Shown here in pieces: positions 33,445 to 43,971 of a stretch of 64,000 nt of DNA. This DNA is from Isoetes taiwanensis (Eukaryota > Streptophyta > Lycopodiopsida > Isoetales > Isoetaceae), in assembly GCA_021234155.1 (NCBI GenBank), contig JAJEKV010000291.1:124001-188000 (forward strand), read 5' to 3'. The position numbers were made by a program, and so were the translations under genes. The notes beneath the pieces were generated by a model. That model worked only from the letters and a program-made list of their open reading frames with translations. It was not told the DNA's origin and did not search any database. Positions within the stretch are counted from its first letter, which is position 1. The number at the start of each line of letters is the position of its first letter.

Positions 33445-35042
33445 CTATGCTTGTGTAACACAAGTACGATTTCGGTAGAGTAATAACCCATTATGAATCC
33501 TGTACTCTGCCAAAGGATCTCTTCCATCCTTTTGTACCTGTGCATATGGAGTAGCAAAGGAGGGGTCGTTCACATATTCTTCTTTCATAGGTTCCAAATC
33601 AACAAATTCTGCTACAGATATAGCTTGAATACTTATCCGACTTAATGCATCTGCAACCTGGTTCTCCTTCCCAGGCTTATATTCAAGCTGCATCCCTTCA
33701 AAATCCTTTATAGTGTCAATGAGCTTTAATTGCCGCGCATTGATAATATCCTGCGTTTGTATATGTTTCAAACTTTGCTGATCAAAGCGAGCTACGAACT
33801 TAGATCCCATAAGATAATGTCTCCACTTCTTGAGTGCATGAACTAGTGCAATCAATTCCTTTTCATAAGTGCTATACTTTTGCTCTAATGGTTTGAGCAT
33901 ATTCGGCTGACATAAGCGAATGGATGTCCATCTTGCATCAATACTGCTCCAATAGCATTTCCACTTGCATCCGAACAAACTGTAAAAGGCTTATTCCAAT
34001 CAGGTAGCACTAATACCGGTTCAGTTGCCATGCTCTCTTTCAGAATTCGGAAAGCTTCTTCAGCTTCCGGATTCCAAACAAAAGGGGTATCTTTCTTTAA
34101 AAACCTGCTAAGAGGAAGGGTTATTTTTGCAAAATCCTTCACAAATCTTCGATAGTAACTGCACAACTGCACAAAAGATCGTAAATCCTTGAGGTTTTCA
34201 GGCCGTGGCCAATCAATAATAACCCTAATCTTTTCGGGATCCATCCGTATGCCTTCTTTGGATATGATATGACCTAAATATCCAACTTCTTGCATAAAGA
34301 ACCTGCTTTTGGACTCGTTAACAAACAACTTATTTTGCCTCAGGAGGTCAAAAACCTGTTGAAGGTGCTTCTTATGCTCCTCAATAGTTCTGCTATATAT
34401 AAGTATATCATCAAAGAAGACTACCACACTTTTCCCTAATACGGGTGCTAGAACTCTCCCCATATGACGGCAAAAAGTTGCCGGGGCATTGGTCAGACCA
34501 AAAGGCATTACACGAAACTCATAGTGACTTGTTCTGAATGCTGTTTTACCAATGTCTTCTTCCCTAATTCGGATCTGGTGATATCCTGATTTCAAATCAA
34601 TTTTGCTAAATATACAGGCACCTCGTAATTCATCAAATAAATCATCAGCTCTAGGTACTGGAAATTTATCTTTGACAGTCAACTTATTGAGAGCTCTATA
34701 ATCCACGCACACCCTATATCCCTTATCTTTCTTTTTGATAAGAATAACAGGTGCACCAAAAGGGGAACAGCTTGGCCGTATTAGCTGTCGTTCTAACATC
34801 TCTGCTATCTGTTTCTCAAACTCTAATTTCTCAAAATGGCTAACTCTATAAGGCGCCCTGTTTGGAGGTTTAGCGTTTTCTTGCAACTGTATAGCATGAT
34901 CCTCTGGACGATGAGGAGGTAAATCTAAAGTTTCCTCATCTTTGAAGAGATCGTCGAATTGTCTCAGAAAACTGTACAACTCGAGAGGCACCTGTGATGG
35001 AGGGTCAGAATTTCTCAAGTAAATAAAGTATGATTCATGCAA
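33445..35042 (-). pseudogene. Gypsy-1 reverse transcriptase and RNase H
   Basis: RT covers 35042-33885: [39 protein letters not shown] and [11 protein letters not shown] (FDD box), followed by HLQQVF and the connection. RNase H continues in another frame (33978-33445) with FTVCSDASG-x-AIGAVL, KELIALVHALKKWRHYL and KENQVADALSR. One frameshift near 33920 separates the two. The family length and motif order are normal. Confidence 0.94.
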
Positions 35043-35480
35043 GCCTGTATTAACTTCTTAGTTTCAGAGTATGTCAGTAGGGGTTCGGCTTGAGATGTGG
35101 AATCTGCACACAGCTTCAAGGGTTGCCCTTCAACCATTATAATTACTGTCTTTTCCCTGTAATTAGGTCGGGCATCATACTGTTCTCGCCATCCAATTCC
35201 TAATATCACGTCCATAGTTCCTAGAGGGGCCATAATCAAAACTCTTTCTTTGAACACGCCCTATTTGGATGGGAGCTACCACATATTTATCACACTTGGT
35301 TTCTAGGACCTTTCAAACCACATTAACCGTGATTTTTTGTTTGTAAATCACAGATAGATAATCCTAATTTATACACCAAGTCCTGCGAGATAAAGTCATG
35401 TGTTGAGCCATCATCAAGTAAAACAGTCACATCTTGACCTTTTACTGAACCTTTCATTTTAAACAGCCATGCTTCTGACC
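35015..35480 (-). pseudogene. Gypsy-1 protease region
   Basis: The minus strand encodes VTVLLDDGSTHDFISQ (retropepsin-type active site, DDGST in place of DSGST) and, after frame changes, MDVILGIGWREQYD, the conserved second half of the gypsy protease. It connects gag upstream with RT downstream. Confidence 0.8.
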
Positions 35481-36653
35481 CTGTATTATCTTCTGACAAA
35501 TTCTTTTTAGGTAATGCACATAATTTGCGGTCTCTTTTTCCTGTTCAATGGCTGCAAGCTTTCCTTTATTTCTTTCCTCTCCTTCCCTGGAAGTTTCGGG
35601 TCTATCTTCCACATGGTGAGATTGAGCAACTTGCCTTTCCTTAGGCGGCGGCTCCTTAAACTGCACTTTCTTTGTATTTTTATCTGTCGGAGCTGTATTC
35701 TTCGGGCAGTTGGATTGATAATGTGGTCCCCCACAATTATAACATCCAGTCTTTGGCCCTTTACTCTGTTCCTGTTTGGGCTTTTGTACATTATTAGAGC
35801 GTTTTCCATTCCTCCCATTGAACCTGGTCTTACGCTCATCACGGCCCCTTTTATTTTTCTTATCTCTTCTATTTTCAAATTTTTCACGCTTTGGTCTTTT
35901 TTGCTCACGAGAAGGCGCTCCTTCCCATATAACTAACTTACGAGCCTTGGGGTTCAACTTTCGTTCTGCAGCTCCTGCTTTCTTAATTGCATCTTCCATG
36001 TTGACTGGTTCAATAAGATCTAATTCTGCAAATATGTCCTCCCTTAACCCATTGACAAACTTCCTTAAGAGTTCGTGTTCACCCAAGTTCCTAACTTGTG
36101 AACCTAGATGACTAAATTTCATGTAATATTCGGACACTGTTTCTCCGTCATCCGGTTTAACAAGGTCCCATTCTTTTTGCAACATCCTGTAATAATTTGC
36201 AGGCAAATAATGGGCTTCAAATGCACTACGAAAAACTGCCCATGAATTAACTTCAGGCTGCATTAATCTGCGACCTTGCCACCAAACTTGAGCTTGTAGT
36301 TTCCATGGCTTGCAGTTTCTCTTGCTCGGTCGCGTTAACCCTCTCAAAGAACTTTTCCCATATCCCCAGGAAGCTTATTACTTGCATTGGCTTAACGGAC
36401 GCTCCGCCAGTAAAGTATGGCAGATCAACTTTTTCCAACCATTTAGGAGCTTTATCCCTTTTAGTTGACGTATCAGTTCCAGTAGTCTTTAGAGGCTCTG
36501 GGTTGCCAGTATCTGGCGGCGGATTTTCAGGTGGTGGTGGATGAGCAGGTGGAGGGTCTCTGGGTAATGGAGGTGGCTGAGCATTACTAGGAAGAAAACC
36601 ATAAAGTAGAGCAATCTGCTCTAATTTATACTGGTAATCCTCTGGGGATGTAG
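35454..36653 (-). pseudogene. Gypsy-1 gag, main part
   Basis: The retrotransposon gag domain (FFERVNATEQEKLQ, frameshift near 36290, then AVFRSAFEAHYLP, KEWDLVKPDDGETVSEYYMKF, LRKFVNGLR) is followed by a basic region and a CCHC knuckle CYNCGGPHYQSNC (about 35705-35745). A Pro-rich segment (PPPLPRDPPPAHPPPP) lies near its N-terminus. The first residues lie across gypsy-2 at 41714-41799. Confidence 0.9.
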
Positions 36654-36658
36654 GCTGT

Positions 36659-36883
36659 TAAAACACACACTTGACGTGGCACGCTATCTCACCACCCAAC
36701 CACGAGCCCTCAGCTATGACACCGCTGCCTCAGAGCTCTCCCCCGAGCTACTATATAGCATGCCGCCCCCTTTGGTCCATCTTTGGACCAAAGCCCTCTT
36801 TGGACCATAAGCCCCCTTTTGGACTAAAGGCCCTCTTTTGGCCTAAAAGCCATCTTTGGACTCCACGTCCTTAGCATATAGCA
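36659..36883 (-). repeat. Gypsy-2 3' LTR
   Basis: This 225-bp direct repeat is the partner of 41484-41708. A C-rich plus-strand run after it (36886-36892) is the minus-strand polypurine tract AGAGGGGGGGAA. Confidence 0.93.
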
Positions 36884-36977
36884 TTCCCCCCCTCTTGACA
36901 TTGCGGCGGTCCCTGCTGCAAAAGGGTATCTAAATACCTTTAGCCATCCGAGCATAATCCTTCCCTTGGCCCCTCGC

Positions 36978-39900
36978 TTAGGCGGCTAGTAGAAGCATTG
37001 TGCTTGGACTTCCTCTTGTCCCTCGGCTTCCTTTGCTTTTCCGATCTTTATATTCTCTAAGAATATGGGATAAGCTTCTAAAACATTGCCACGCACCCAT
37101 GAAGCGTCCTCCAAAGGTTTGTGAGCTTAACTTAACCAAATATTGTCTTGAACCACTAGTGGATTTATCCGCCAAAATTGTTTCGGCTCTAGAACTTGAA
37201 TCATCAATCAATTCTGGCTCGGTTAACCTCCCAAGTTGAGGTAACTCCTTACCATGATAAGCCTTTAGGAATGAAACATTCACTACATCATGCATTTTCC
37301 AACCTTGAGGCAATCTTAATTGATATGCATTCTCATTGACCACTTTAATAACTTGAAATGGTCCATGGAAGCGGGGTGCCAACTTAAGATCCTTCTTTGG
37401 CGCATCTTGCTTAAAGTGGCCTTTATGGATCCTCATCCATACCCAATCTCCTTCCCTTAAAACCATTGGTTGCCGCAACTTAGATGATTTATTTGCAAAA
37501 GATGCTTGAGCATCTCGAAGTCTGAGCTTGAAGCAAGTCTATGAGATCCTTATGCTCAATAACCAAATCATCGGCATTTGGAACATCTTCACACTTTCGA
37601 AAGAGTGGCTCCCGCCTGAGTGACCATAGGCTTTGAAAAAGGAGTCATCTTTATGGTAGACCGATAGGTATTATTATACACAAATTCAGCAATAGGCAAA
37701 TACTCTTCCCAATGACCTTGATGTTCATTGACAAACCCCTTAAGATGGAACAAATAACTTTATTGACCACCTCGGATTGTCCATCGGTTTACGGGTGAAA
37801 AGAAAAGGAGAACCTCAACTCGTTCCCAATTGCATAAATAATGCCTTCCGAATTTACTAGTAAACTTTTGTATCGATCGGATACAATAATCTTTGGCAAA
37901 CCATGTAGCCTAAATATCTCTTTGATAAAGAGCGTAGCCGCACTATAAGCCGTCAACTTATCCGAACAAGGAATAAAATGAGCGTGCTTAGTTAAACAAT
38001 CAACAATTGTCCAAATGGCGGTGTTCTTGCCGGCGGGAGGAAGACCAACAATAAAATCCATAGTGATCTGTTCCCACTTTGCCTCCGGAATAGGCAAGGA
38101 TAAAGGAACACCATGAGGTTTCTTGTTCGCTTTCTTTATCCGTTGACAAGTAACACAATGCCTAATATGAACCAAAACATCTCTCCGCAATCCAGGCCAA
38201 ATAAAGTATGGTTCAAGCTTTGCCAAAAGTTGCCCCCACGCCACGATGACCCGCGATAGGTGCATCATGGACTTCTTTAAGAATAAGTGACCGAAAAGTT
38301 CAAGACAATGCATAGCTTTGGACCTTTATACAAGAACCCATTAACGATCTTATATCCATATGCATTGCCACTTTGAGCTAACAACCAAATATCTTTATAA
38401 TCAAGGTCAAGTGGCATACAATGGCTTCATTTCCTCCAAATGGTTGGATTGATTGTGCTATAGAAAGAGAACAACCGCATAAGCGTCTACTTAAAGCATC
38501 AGCTACAACATTCTCTTTACCGGGACGATAATCCATCGAGAAATCATATTCTTTGCATAAAAGCAACCCATTTCAATCGCCTTTCCGATAATGTTTTTCG
38601 CGGAAACAATGTGCCTAATGCTTTGGTGGTCCAAAATATAAGATAAGATAGTGTCGCCACACTTTCAAAGCATGAATGACAGCCAGAAATTCCTTATCAT
38701 AAACACTATATCTACTTTCCGTCGTAAAACTTTTCGACTTTCATAAGCAATAGGATGACCATCCCGCATCAAAACCCGCCCAAAGCCACACCACTTGCAT
38801 CAACACATAACAAGAAAGGTAGACCAAACTTTTTAAAAGGGAGGATTAACCATGGCATCCTTTAAAACTTGGAAAGCAACCGATGATTAAGATTCCATTG
38901 AAAGGAACATCTTTTCAGAGCAACAAATATAAATCTGAAGCTAAACGAGCAAAATTTGCATAAACTTCCTATAATAACCGCAGATAAGCCCAAAAGGAAC
39001 GCGAATGCAAAGAACCAAGTAGGTACGAGGCCAATCCACAATTGCTTGTACCTTCTTTGGGATCAACTTTAAGACCCCCTAAAAACAAACAATATGACCC
39101 AAATATTCAATTTCCATTGGAAAAATATACTTTTCTTAGGATTAAGAGTAATAGACTCTCCCTTAACCGACGGAAAACCTCTCGCAAATGCAAGTAATGA
39201 TCTTCCTCGGACTTACTAAAACTAATATGTCATCAAAGAACACGACAACATAAACACCATGCACATCTTCAAATATTCGCCCCATTAGCCTCAAAAAGAA
39301 GTCGGGGGCATTTGTAAGTCCAAATGGCATGACTAAAAACTCATAATGTCCAAAGGTTGTCCTAAACGCTAGCCTTGTGAACATCTTCAAAGCAACCTTA
39401 AGTTGCCAATACCCCGACTTAAGATCAAGACGGCTAAAAACTGTGGCACCTTTTTGGAGTTGATCAAACAAATCATCCGCCCTTGGTATAGGAAACCGAT
39501 TCTTTATGGTTATCTTATTCAAAGCGCCGATAATCTATACACACGCGCCAGAATTATCTTTTTCTTAACCAACAAGACAGAGCACCAAAAGGTGAAGAAC
39601 TATGGCGGATCAATCCAAACTTGAAGCAACTCATCAAGCCTGGCGCCTAATCTCAACTTGTTGGCCATGCATTCTCCGATAAGGAGCTTGATTAGGAGGT
39701 GCTTTCCCGTGAAGAAGATCAATCCCCGCGGGTCCTCCAAACGTTGGGGTGGCAAAGTTTGTGGAATTTCATTTGAAAAGACATCATCAAAATAATGCAA
39801 AAAGACTTTTGACGCCATTTAATGGAGATACTTCTAACTTAGAACATAAAACCACCAAATACACAAAATGAGTTTTCATTGCCAAACGTTTAAACTGCAT

Positions 39901-40298
39901 TAACGTAAACCGTGGGAATAGGGGGATACAATATCATCCTTCACAAACTTGAAGGTCTTTTACCCCTTCCAAGGATAACATAACAATACCCGCTTTCCAA
40001 TCTATAAGAGGATTAATAGCCTTATGCCATGGCATGCCTAGAATAATATCCATACCTCCAAGGTCGGAAACCATGAAAGAACGCTACGATATATCCCTCG
40101 CAATTGAAATTCAACATCCTTGACCATAAATGAAGAAGGCGGAGGGGCAACATTCAAGAAAGCGTAAGCTAATTCTACATCACTTGATAAAGGAATAGAA
40201 GTTAATTTGAGTTCTTTCACCAACGCAGCGTAAATAAAATCAAACTCAACGCCCGGATCGAATAGGACATGTACTTTTGATCTTGAATAGTAGCCCAA
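36978..40298 (-). pseudogene. Gypsy-2 pol
   Basis: In order on the minus strand: protease region with VHVLFDPGVEFDFI (40230-40290); RT with [43 protein letters not shown] and VVFFDDILV (39240-39500); RNase H remnant with YRPGKENVVADALSRR (about 38500); integrase with CVTCQRIKKANKK, ITMDFIVGLPP, KIIVSDRYKSLL (about 37860-38160); and a GPF/Y module plus chromo-like ETILADKSTSGSRQYLVKL (37100-37400). Frameshifts are numerous, and CAG/CTG triplets are strikingly rare in 38281-39180. Confidence 0.9.
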
Positions 40299-41420
40299 AA
40301 TCGTGAAGAGAGACTACTATTCTCAATGTAATCCATATCCGATTTTTCCCGGACCGTAGCCACCTTCTTCCCTTTTCCATCTCCGACGTAAGCTACTTTC
40401 TTACTTTTATCTTCTTTCTTAGTCCCGGACTTAAGAGTAGGTGTAGCTTCCTTTCGTTCCCCTTTCTTCTTTTCCAAATAAGTAGGGCATTCATAAAACT
40501 TATGATCAGTTGAATAACAAACAAAACACTTATTTTCTCGCATAAGCCGCTTCTTGCGTGCTTGATACGATTCCTTTGGCTCTTTGGCCCCAACAGGTTC
40601 ATTATCTGCAACGTCTGTGTGCGGCCGTTTGAACGGCCCAGACCCTGGAGCAGATCCCATTGATTTATCCCGAAAACCACTCGCCTCTTTCATAGAAACT
40701 TTGAGGCCACGTTGAGCATTAATGGCCCGATGAGGGCCAAACCTTCCTCCTCTACTTTCTCCGCCATCTTCACAGAGCTCACCAAAAGAAAGATTGGCAA
40801 CTTGTGTGTCGAAGCTTTGCCGCACCTAACGATGCACCCCACCCATGAGTTTTTCGGACTTCTCAAAGATCATTTTTACTAAGCTGAAGTCCTTTCTTTA
40901 AAACTCGCGGGCGCTAAGGATCGAACAGTTTCCATGTTTTGTTGGGTCAACTTATTCCATTCCGCGATAAGATCGCGCTCCCAATTATGACCCAAAAAAC
41001 GATTTTTGATTTGCTTTTCAAATTCCGCAAAGGTAACAATAGGTTGATCGACTGGCTGGTTCTTCTGGATATCCAGCCACCAGTCCTTAGCAACCCCATC
41101 CAGATGACGCTCAGCAAAATATAACTGAGTGTCCTCGTCATCCTTAGTCTTAGCAAAATATGAATTCAAATCCCGAAGCCACGCGAATAATTCATCCGCA
41201 TCACTAGTGGCAGCGGAATACTTTTTGAATTCAATTTTGACATTGGCACCCGTTTTGATGCCACTACGTGGACGCCTCTCGCAGCCTTTGTCGCGAATCG
41301 GCGCGCACCGCGCCGCAGAGAATCCAATTCTTGCAGCTCATAATTCGAGCCTCGGCCGCAAGTTTTTCTCTCATGAGCTTAATTATCATGCTCTGACTCA
41401 AAAAGTTTTTCCTTGAGCTC
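40217..41420 (-). pseudogene. Gypsy-2 gag
   Basis: The gag domain (TQLYFAERHLDGVAKDWWLD, FAEFEKQIKNRF, WNKLTQQNMETV) is followed, after a break near 40870, by a basic region and one CCHC knuckle CFVCYSTDHKFYEC (about 40500-40545). The N-terminal part toward 41420 is damaged. Confidence 0.85.
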
Positions 41421-41470
41421 TTCATCTTCCAAGTTAACATTGGCAGGGGAACCGGCCATCGAAACTTGTT

Positions 41471-41482
41471 GCTCTGATACCA
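41471..41482 (-). promoter_or_regulatory. Gypsy-2 primer-binding site (tRNA-iMet)
   Basis: The minus strand reads TGGTATCAGAGC one base from the 5' LTR. Confidence 0.9.
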
Positions 41483-41483
41483 C

Positions 41484-41708
41484 TAAAACACACACTTGAC
41501 GTGGCACGCTATCTCACCACCCAACCACGAGCCCTCAGCTATGACACCGCTGCCTCAGAGCTCTCCCCCGAGCTACTATATAGCATGCACGCCCCTTTGG
41601 TCCATCTTTGGACCAAAGCCCTCTTTGGACCATAAGCCCCCTTTTGGACTAAAGGCCCTCTTTTGGCCTAAAAGCCATCTTTGGACTCCACGTCCTTAGC
41701 ATATAGCA
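41484..41708 (-). repeat. Gypsy-2 5' LTR
   Basis: It differs from 36659-36883 at only a couple of positions (for example gcatgcacgcccc versus gcatgccgccccc), so this is a recent insertion. Confidence 0.93.
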
Positions 41709-41713
41709 GCTGT

Positions 41714-41799
41714 GGCAGTGCTATCTGGGTAGCAATGAAATTGGCAGTTCTTAAGGCCTGCTGATATTGCTCTTCAGAGATATTGTAACGGTGTGCCAT
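41714..41799 (-). pseudogene. Gypsy-1 gag N-terminus
   Basis: ATG at 41797-41799 opens MAHRYNISEEQYQQALRTAN and the frame runs to the gypsy-2 insertion. It continues at 36653 as LQPTSPEDYQYKLEQ after skipping gypsy-2 and one TSD copy. Confidence 0.85.
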
Positions 41800-41829
41800 C
41801 GTCACAGTCACAGGTTCAAGAGCGGATTG

Positions 41830-41841
41830 GCTCTGATACCA
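41830..41841 (-). promoter_or_regulatory. Gypsy-1 primer-binding site (tRNA-iMet)
   Basis: TGGTATCAGAGC on the minus strand, four bases from the 5' LTR. Confidence 0.9.
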
Positions 41842-41845
41842 AAAT

Positions 41846-42489
41846 TGATACAATGAAGGAAATTTAACCAATTCAAACAGCAAAACTCAAAGGAAGAAGT
41901 ATCACTCTCCAATCATTAGGAGATTTAACCACCCAACTGGGCCAGGCTTTATGCAAGATTCGTTACTTGCTGTTTAAGACCGCAACCAAGAGACCAAGGC
42001 TTAAGGATGACAGGTTTGGACAATCACTAACTACTGCAGAGCGCGGGTTCTTAGACACAAAACCGGATTTCTATATCTCTCAAAGAAGGAAGCAGTTATA
42101 TTTATTACGCCAGATATCCTATTTCCGGATGAACCTTTTCTGCTCAAAAATATCAATCTAAAAGGTAGTTACGATCTAATTACAGAGATTCGGGCTAAAA
42201 CAAAGATGGATTCGCCCTTTTTGGTGTCAATCGATCCCTTTTACGGATCCGGCAATTACGGTTCATCCGCGAGCTATTTTAGAGGGAAGGGTGTGGCGGC
42301 GTTATCAGCCACACCCCTTTAATAATTTAAGATGGACTATTGGTTTTTTTTACTTTAAAATACTAATGTATCTAACTTTACTCAAATGCATTACTATAAA
42401 GTGTGACCCTTAACAATTAGCCTTAGGAATATTAACTCGTGTTGTGTCACGCCTGAGCCACTCCCCCAAGCCGGCATTGAGCCGTAACA
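41846..42489 (-). repeat. Gypsy-1 5' LTR
   Basis: This 644-bp copy is the partner of 31198-31843 and is followed by TSD CATGA. Confidence 0.93.
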
Positions 42490-42494
42490 CATGA

Positions 42495-43863
42495 TGGCTA
42501 CAAAGAACAAGGGTATGCACAGGTTATTAGGGCTACTAGAGGCCTTCTGCAACAGGACAAGGCTGACAGTGAACCTGGCGAAGACCAAAATAGTTACATT
42601 CGGCACCAAGAGCAGACACAGACCCTTCAAGTATATGGGGACAGAACTGGAAGAATCGGTAGAATACAAATACCTAGGATACGATGCACACGATATGGGC
42701 AAATGGTCTAAGGGAGCGGATGCCAGATTCCAGTCAGCCATATAAAGCTACTTCAATATGAAAAACTTCTGCAACAAGAGCAAAATAATCGACTAGGAGA
42801 TCAAATGCTACCTGTTTAATACAATGGTTGCGTCGACACAACTATATGGATCAGAGGCATGGGGGCCTGGCCTATCAGACAAGAAATGGGAAAAGCAAGA
42901 CGGGATTTTCAGGCAATGGCATAGGCAGGAATTCAGAGTGCAGTCAAATACATCCCTGGCAGTCATGGTATATGAGACAGGTCAGAGACCAATGAAGATA
43001 AGAGCCTGGGAAAGGATCATCAGATACTTACTGAAGGACAACATGGGAGGCCACACTGGAAAGCTATCAACAATCGCAATCAGTGAATCGGCCAAGTCAC
43101 ACATCATCAAGGTAGCGGGTGGTTCAGAGAAGTAGCAGTATGGACTAGAGAGATGGGGTTAAATTTGAGCGATCTAGTAAAAGACTGGGCCGACAGAGCA
43201 ACAAGAGCATGACTGCAAAAACACAACGGTCCCAAAACACTCTGGCTAACAGAAGTCTTCAACCCGGACCAACAGATAGGACAATAGATGTCCAGAGACA
43301 ATCTATTAGGGAAGACAAGAAGGGACACCTTGGCAAGATTTAGGATGGGAATCCACGATCTAGGAATTGAAAAGGACAGGTGGAGAAAAGTGGAAAGGGA
43401 AAACCGGGTCTGTAGAATCTGTAACGCAGGAAGAGTAGAGGACGAGAATCATATGCTCAGCGATTGTACAACATATAAAGACATCAGAAACAAATACAGG
43501 CATATAAGGTGGGGACAACCGGCACATATCCTAATGGCAAGAGCAGATACAAAAGAAGATCTGGCAGACGCAATCAGGAAGATGATAAATAGACACGGGG
43601 AGGTGCACAAAGAAAGAGGGCTGGTAATATGAACCACTGAAAAGGTGGGACATTGAAGCCCACAAAAGCTCAGCTAAAAGCTGATGATAACGACGCACCA
43701 CCGCACGGCCACGATGCCGATTATAAGCGGGGTGCCGGTATCAATAGAAAATAAGAGAAGCCCTTCGAAAGGGCTACAATGTATCAGCATGCAGCACTAG
43801 TAGCACCCATTGGGGAGCTCGCCCATGCTACATCAGTCCGGAGGCCTCAGGATACTAGGGACA
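42495..43863 (+). pseudogene. LINE, C-terminal part and 3' UTR
   Basis: It resumes the RT after gypsy-1: ATKNKGMHRLLGLLEAFC, LTVNLAKTKIVTFG, YKYLGYDAHD. Then come a thumb/linker (LYGSEAWGP, GIFRQWHRQ) and, after frame breaks, a C-terminal domain with CRICNAGRVEDENHMLSDC (CX2C...HX4C). The stop near 43630 is followed by about 230 bp of 3' UTR leading to the tail. Confidence 0.87.
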
Positions 43864-43864
43864 A

Positions 43865-43971
43865 TAATTCTATTCTATTCTATTCTATTCTATTCTATTC
43901 TATTCTATTCTATTCTATTCTATTCTATTCTATTCTATTCTATTCTATTCTATTCTATTCTATTCTATTCT
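43865..43971 (+). repeat. (ATTCT)n tail of the LINE
   Basis: About 21 perfect units of the pentanucleotide follow the LINE 3' UTR, so it is the element's own 3' microsatellite tail rather than a poly-A. Flanking target duplications were not found. Confidence 0.9.

Larger units (their letters stand above)
36659..41708 (-). mobile_element. Ty3/gypsy retrotransposon gypsy-2, inside gypsy-1 gag
   Basis: Two 225-bp LTRs (36659-36883 and 41484-41708), nearly identical, are flanked by TSD GCTGT (36654-36658 and 41709-41713). On the minus strand the right LTR is followed by a primer site and the left one preceded by a polypurine tract. Length is 5.05 kb, normal for the family. Coding regions are gag, protease, RT, RNase H, integrase and chromo-like tail, all broken by frameshifts. 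The minus-strand LTR starts TGCTATATGC and ends GTTTTA, not the usual CA. Confidence 0.95.
31198..42489 (-). mobile_element. Ty3/gypsy retrotransposon gypsy-1 (chromovirus-like)
   Basis: LTRs of 646 and 644 bp (TGATAC...GTAACA) are flanked by the exact TSD CATGA (31193-31197 and 42490-42494). The coding order on the minus strand is gag, protease, RT, RNase H, integrase with a chromodomain-like tail, so the right-hand LTR is 5'. It sits in the LINE RT gene and is itself interrupted in gag by gypsy-2. Without that insert it would be about 6.2 kb. Confidence 0.96.

Noticed and set aside
35514-36111. Plus-strand hydrophobic frames over gypsy-1 gag
   Set aside because: They mirror the basic, coding gag frame on the minus strand.
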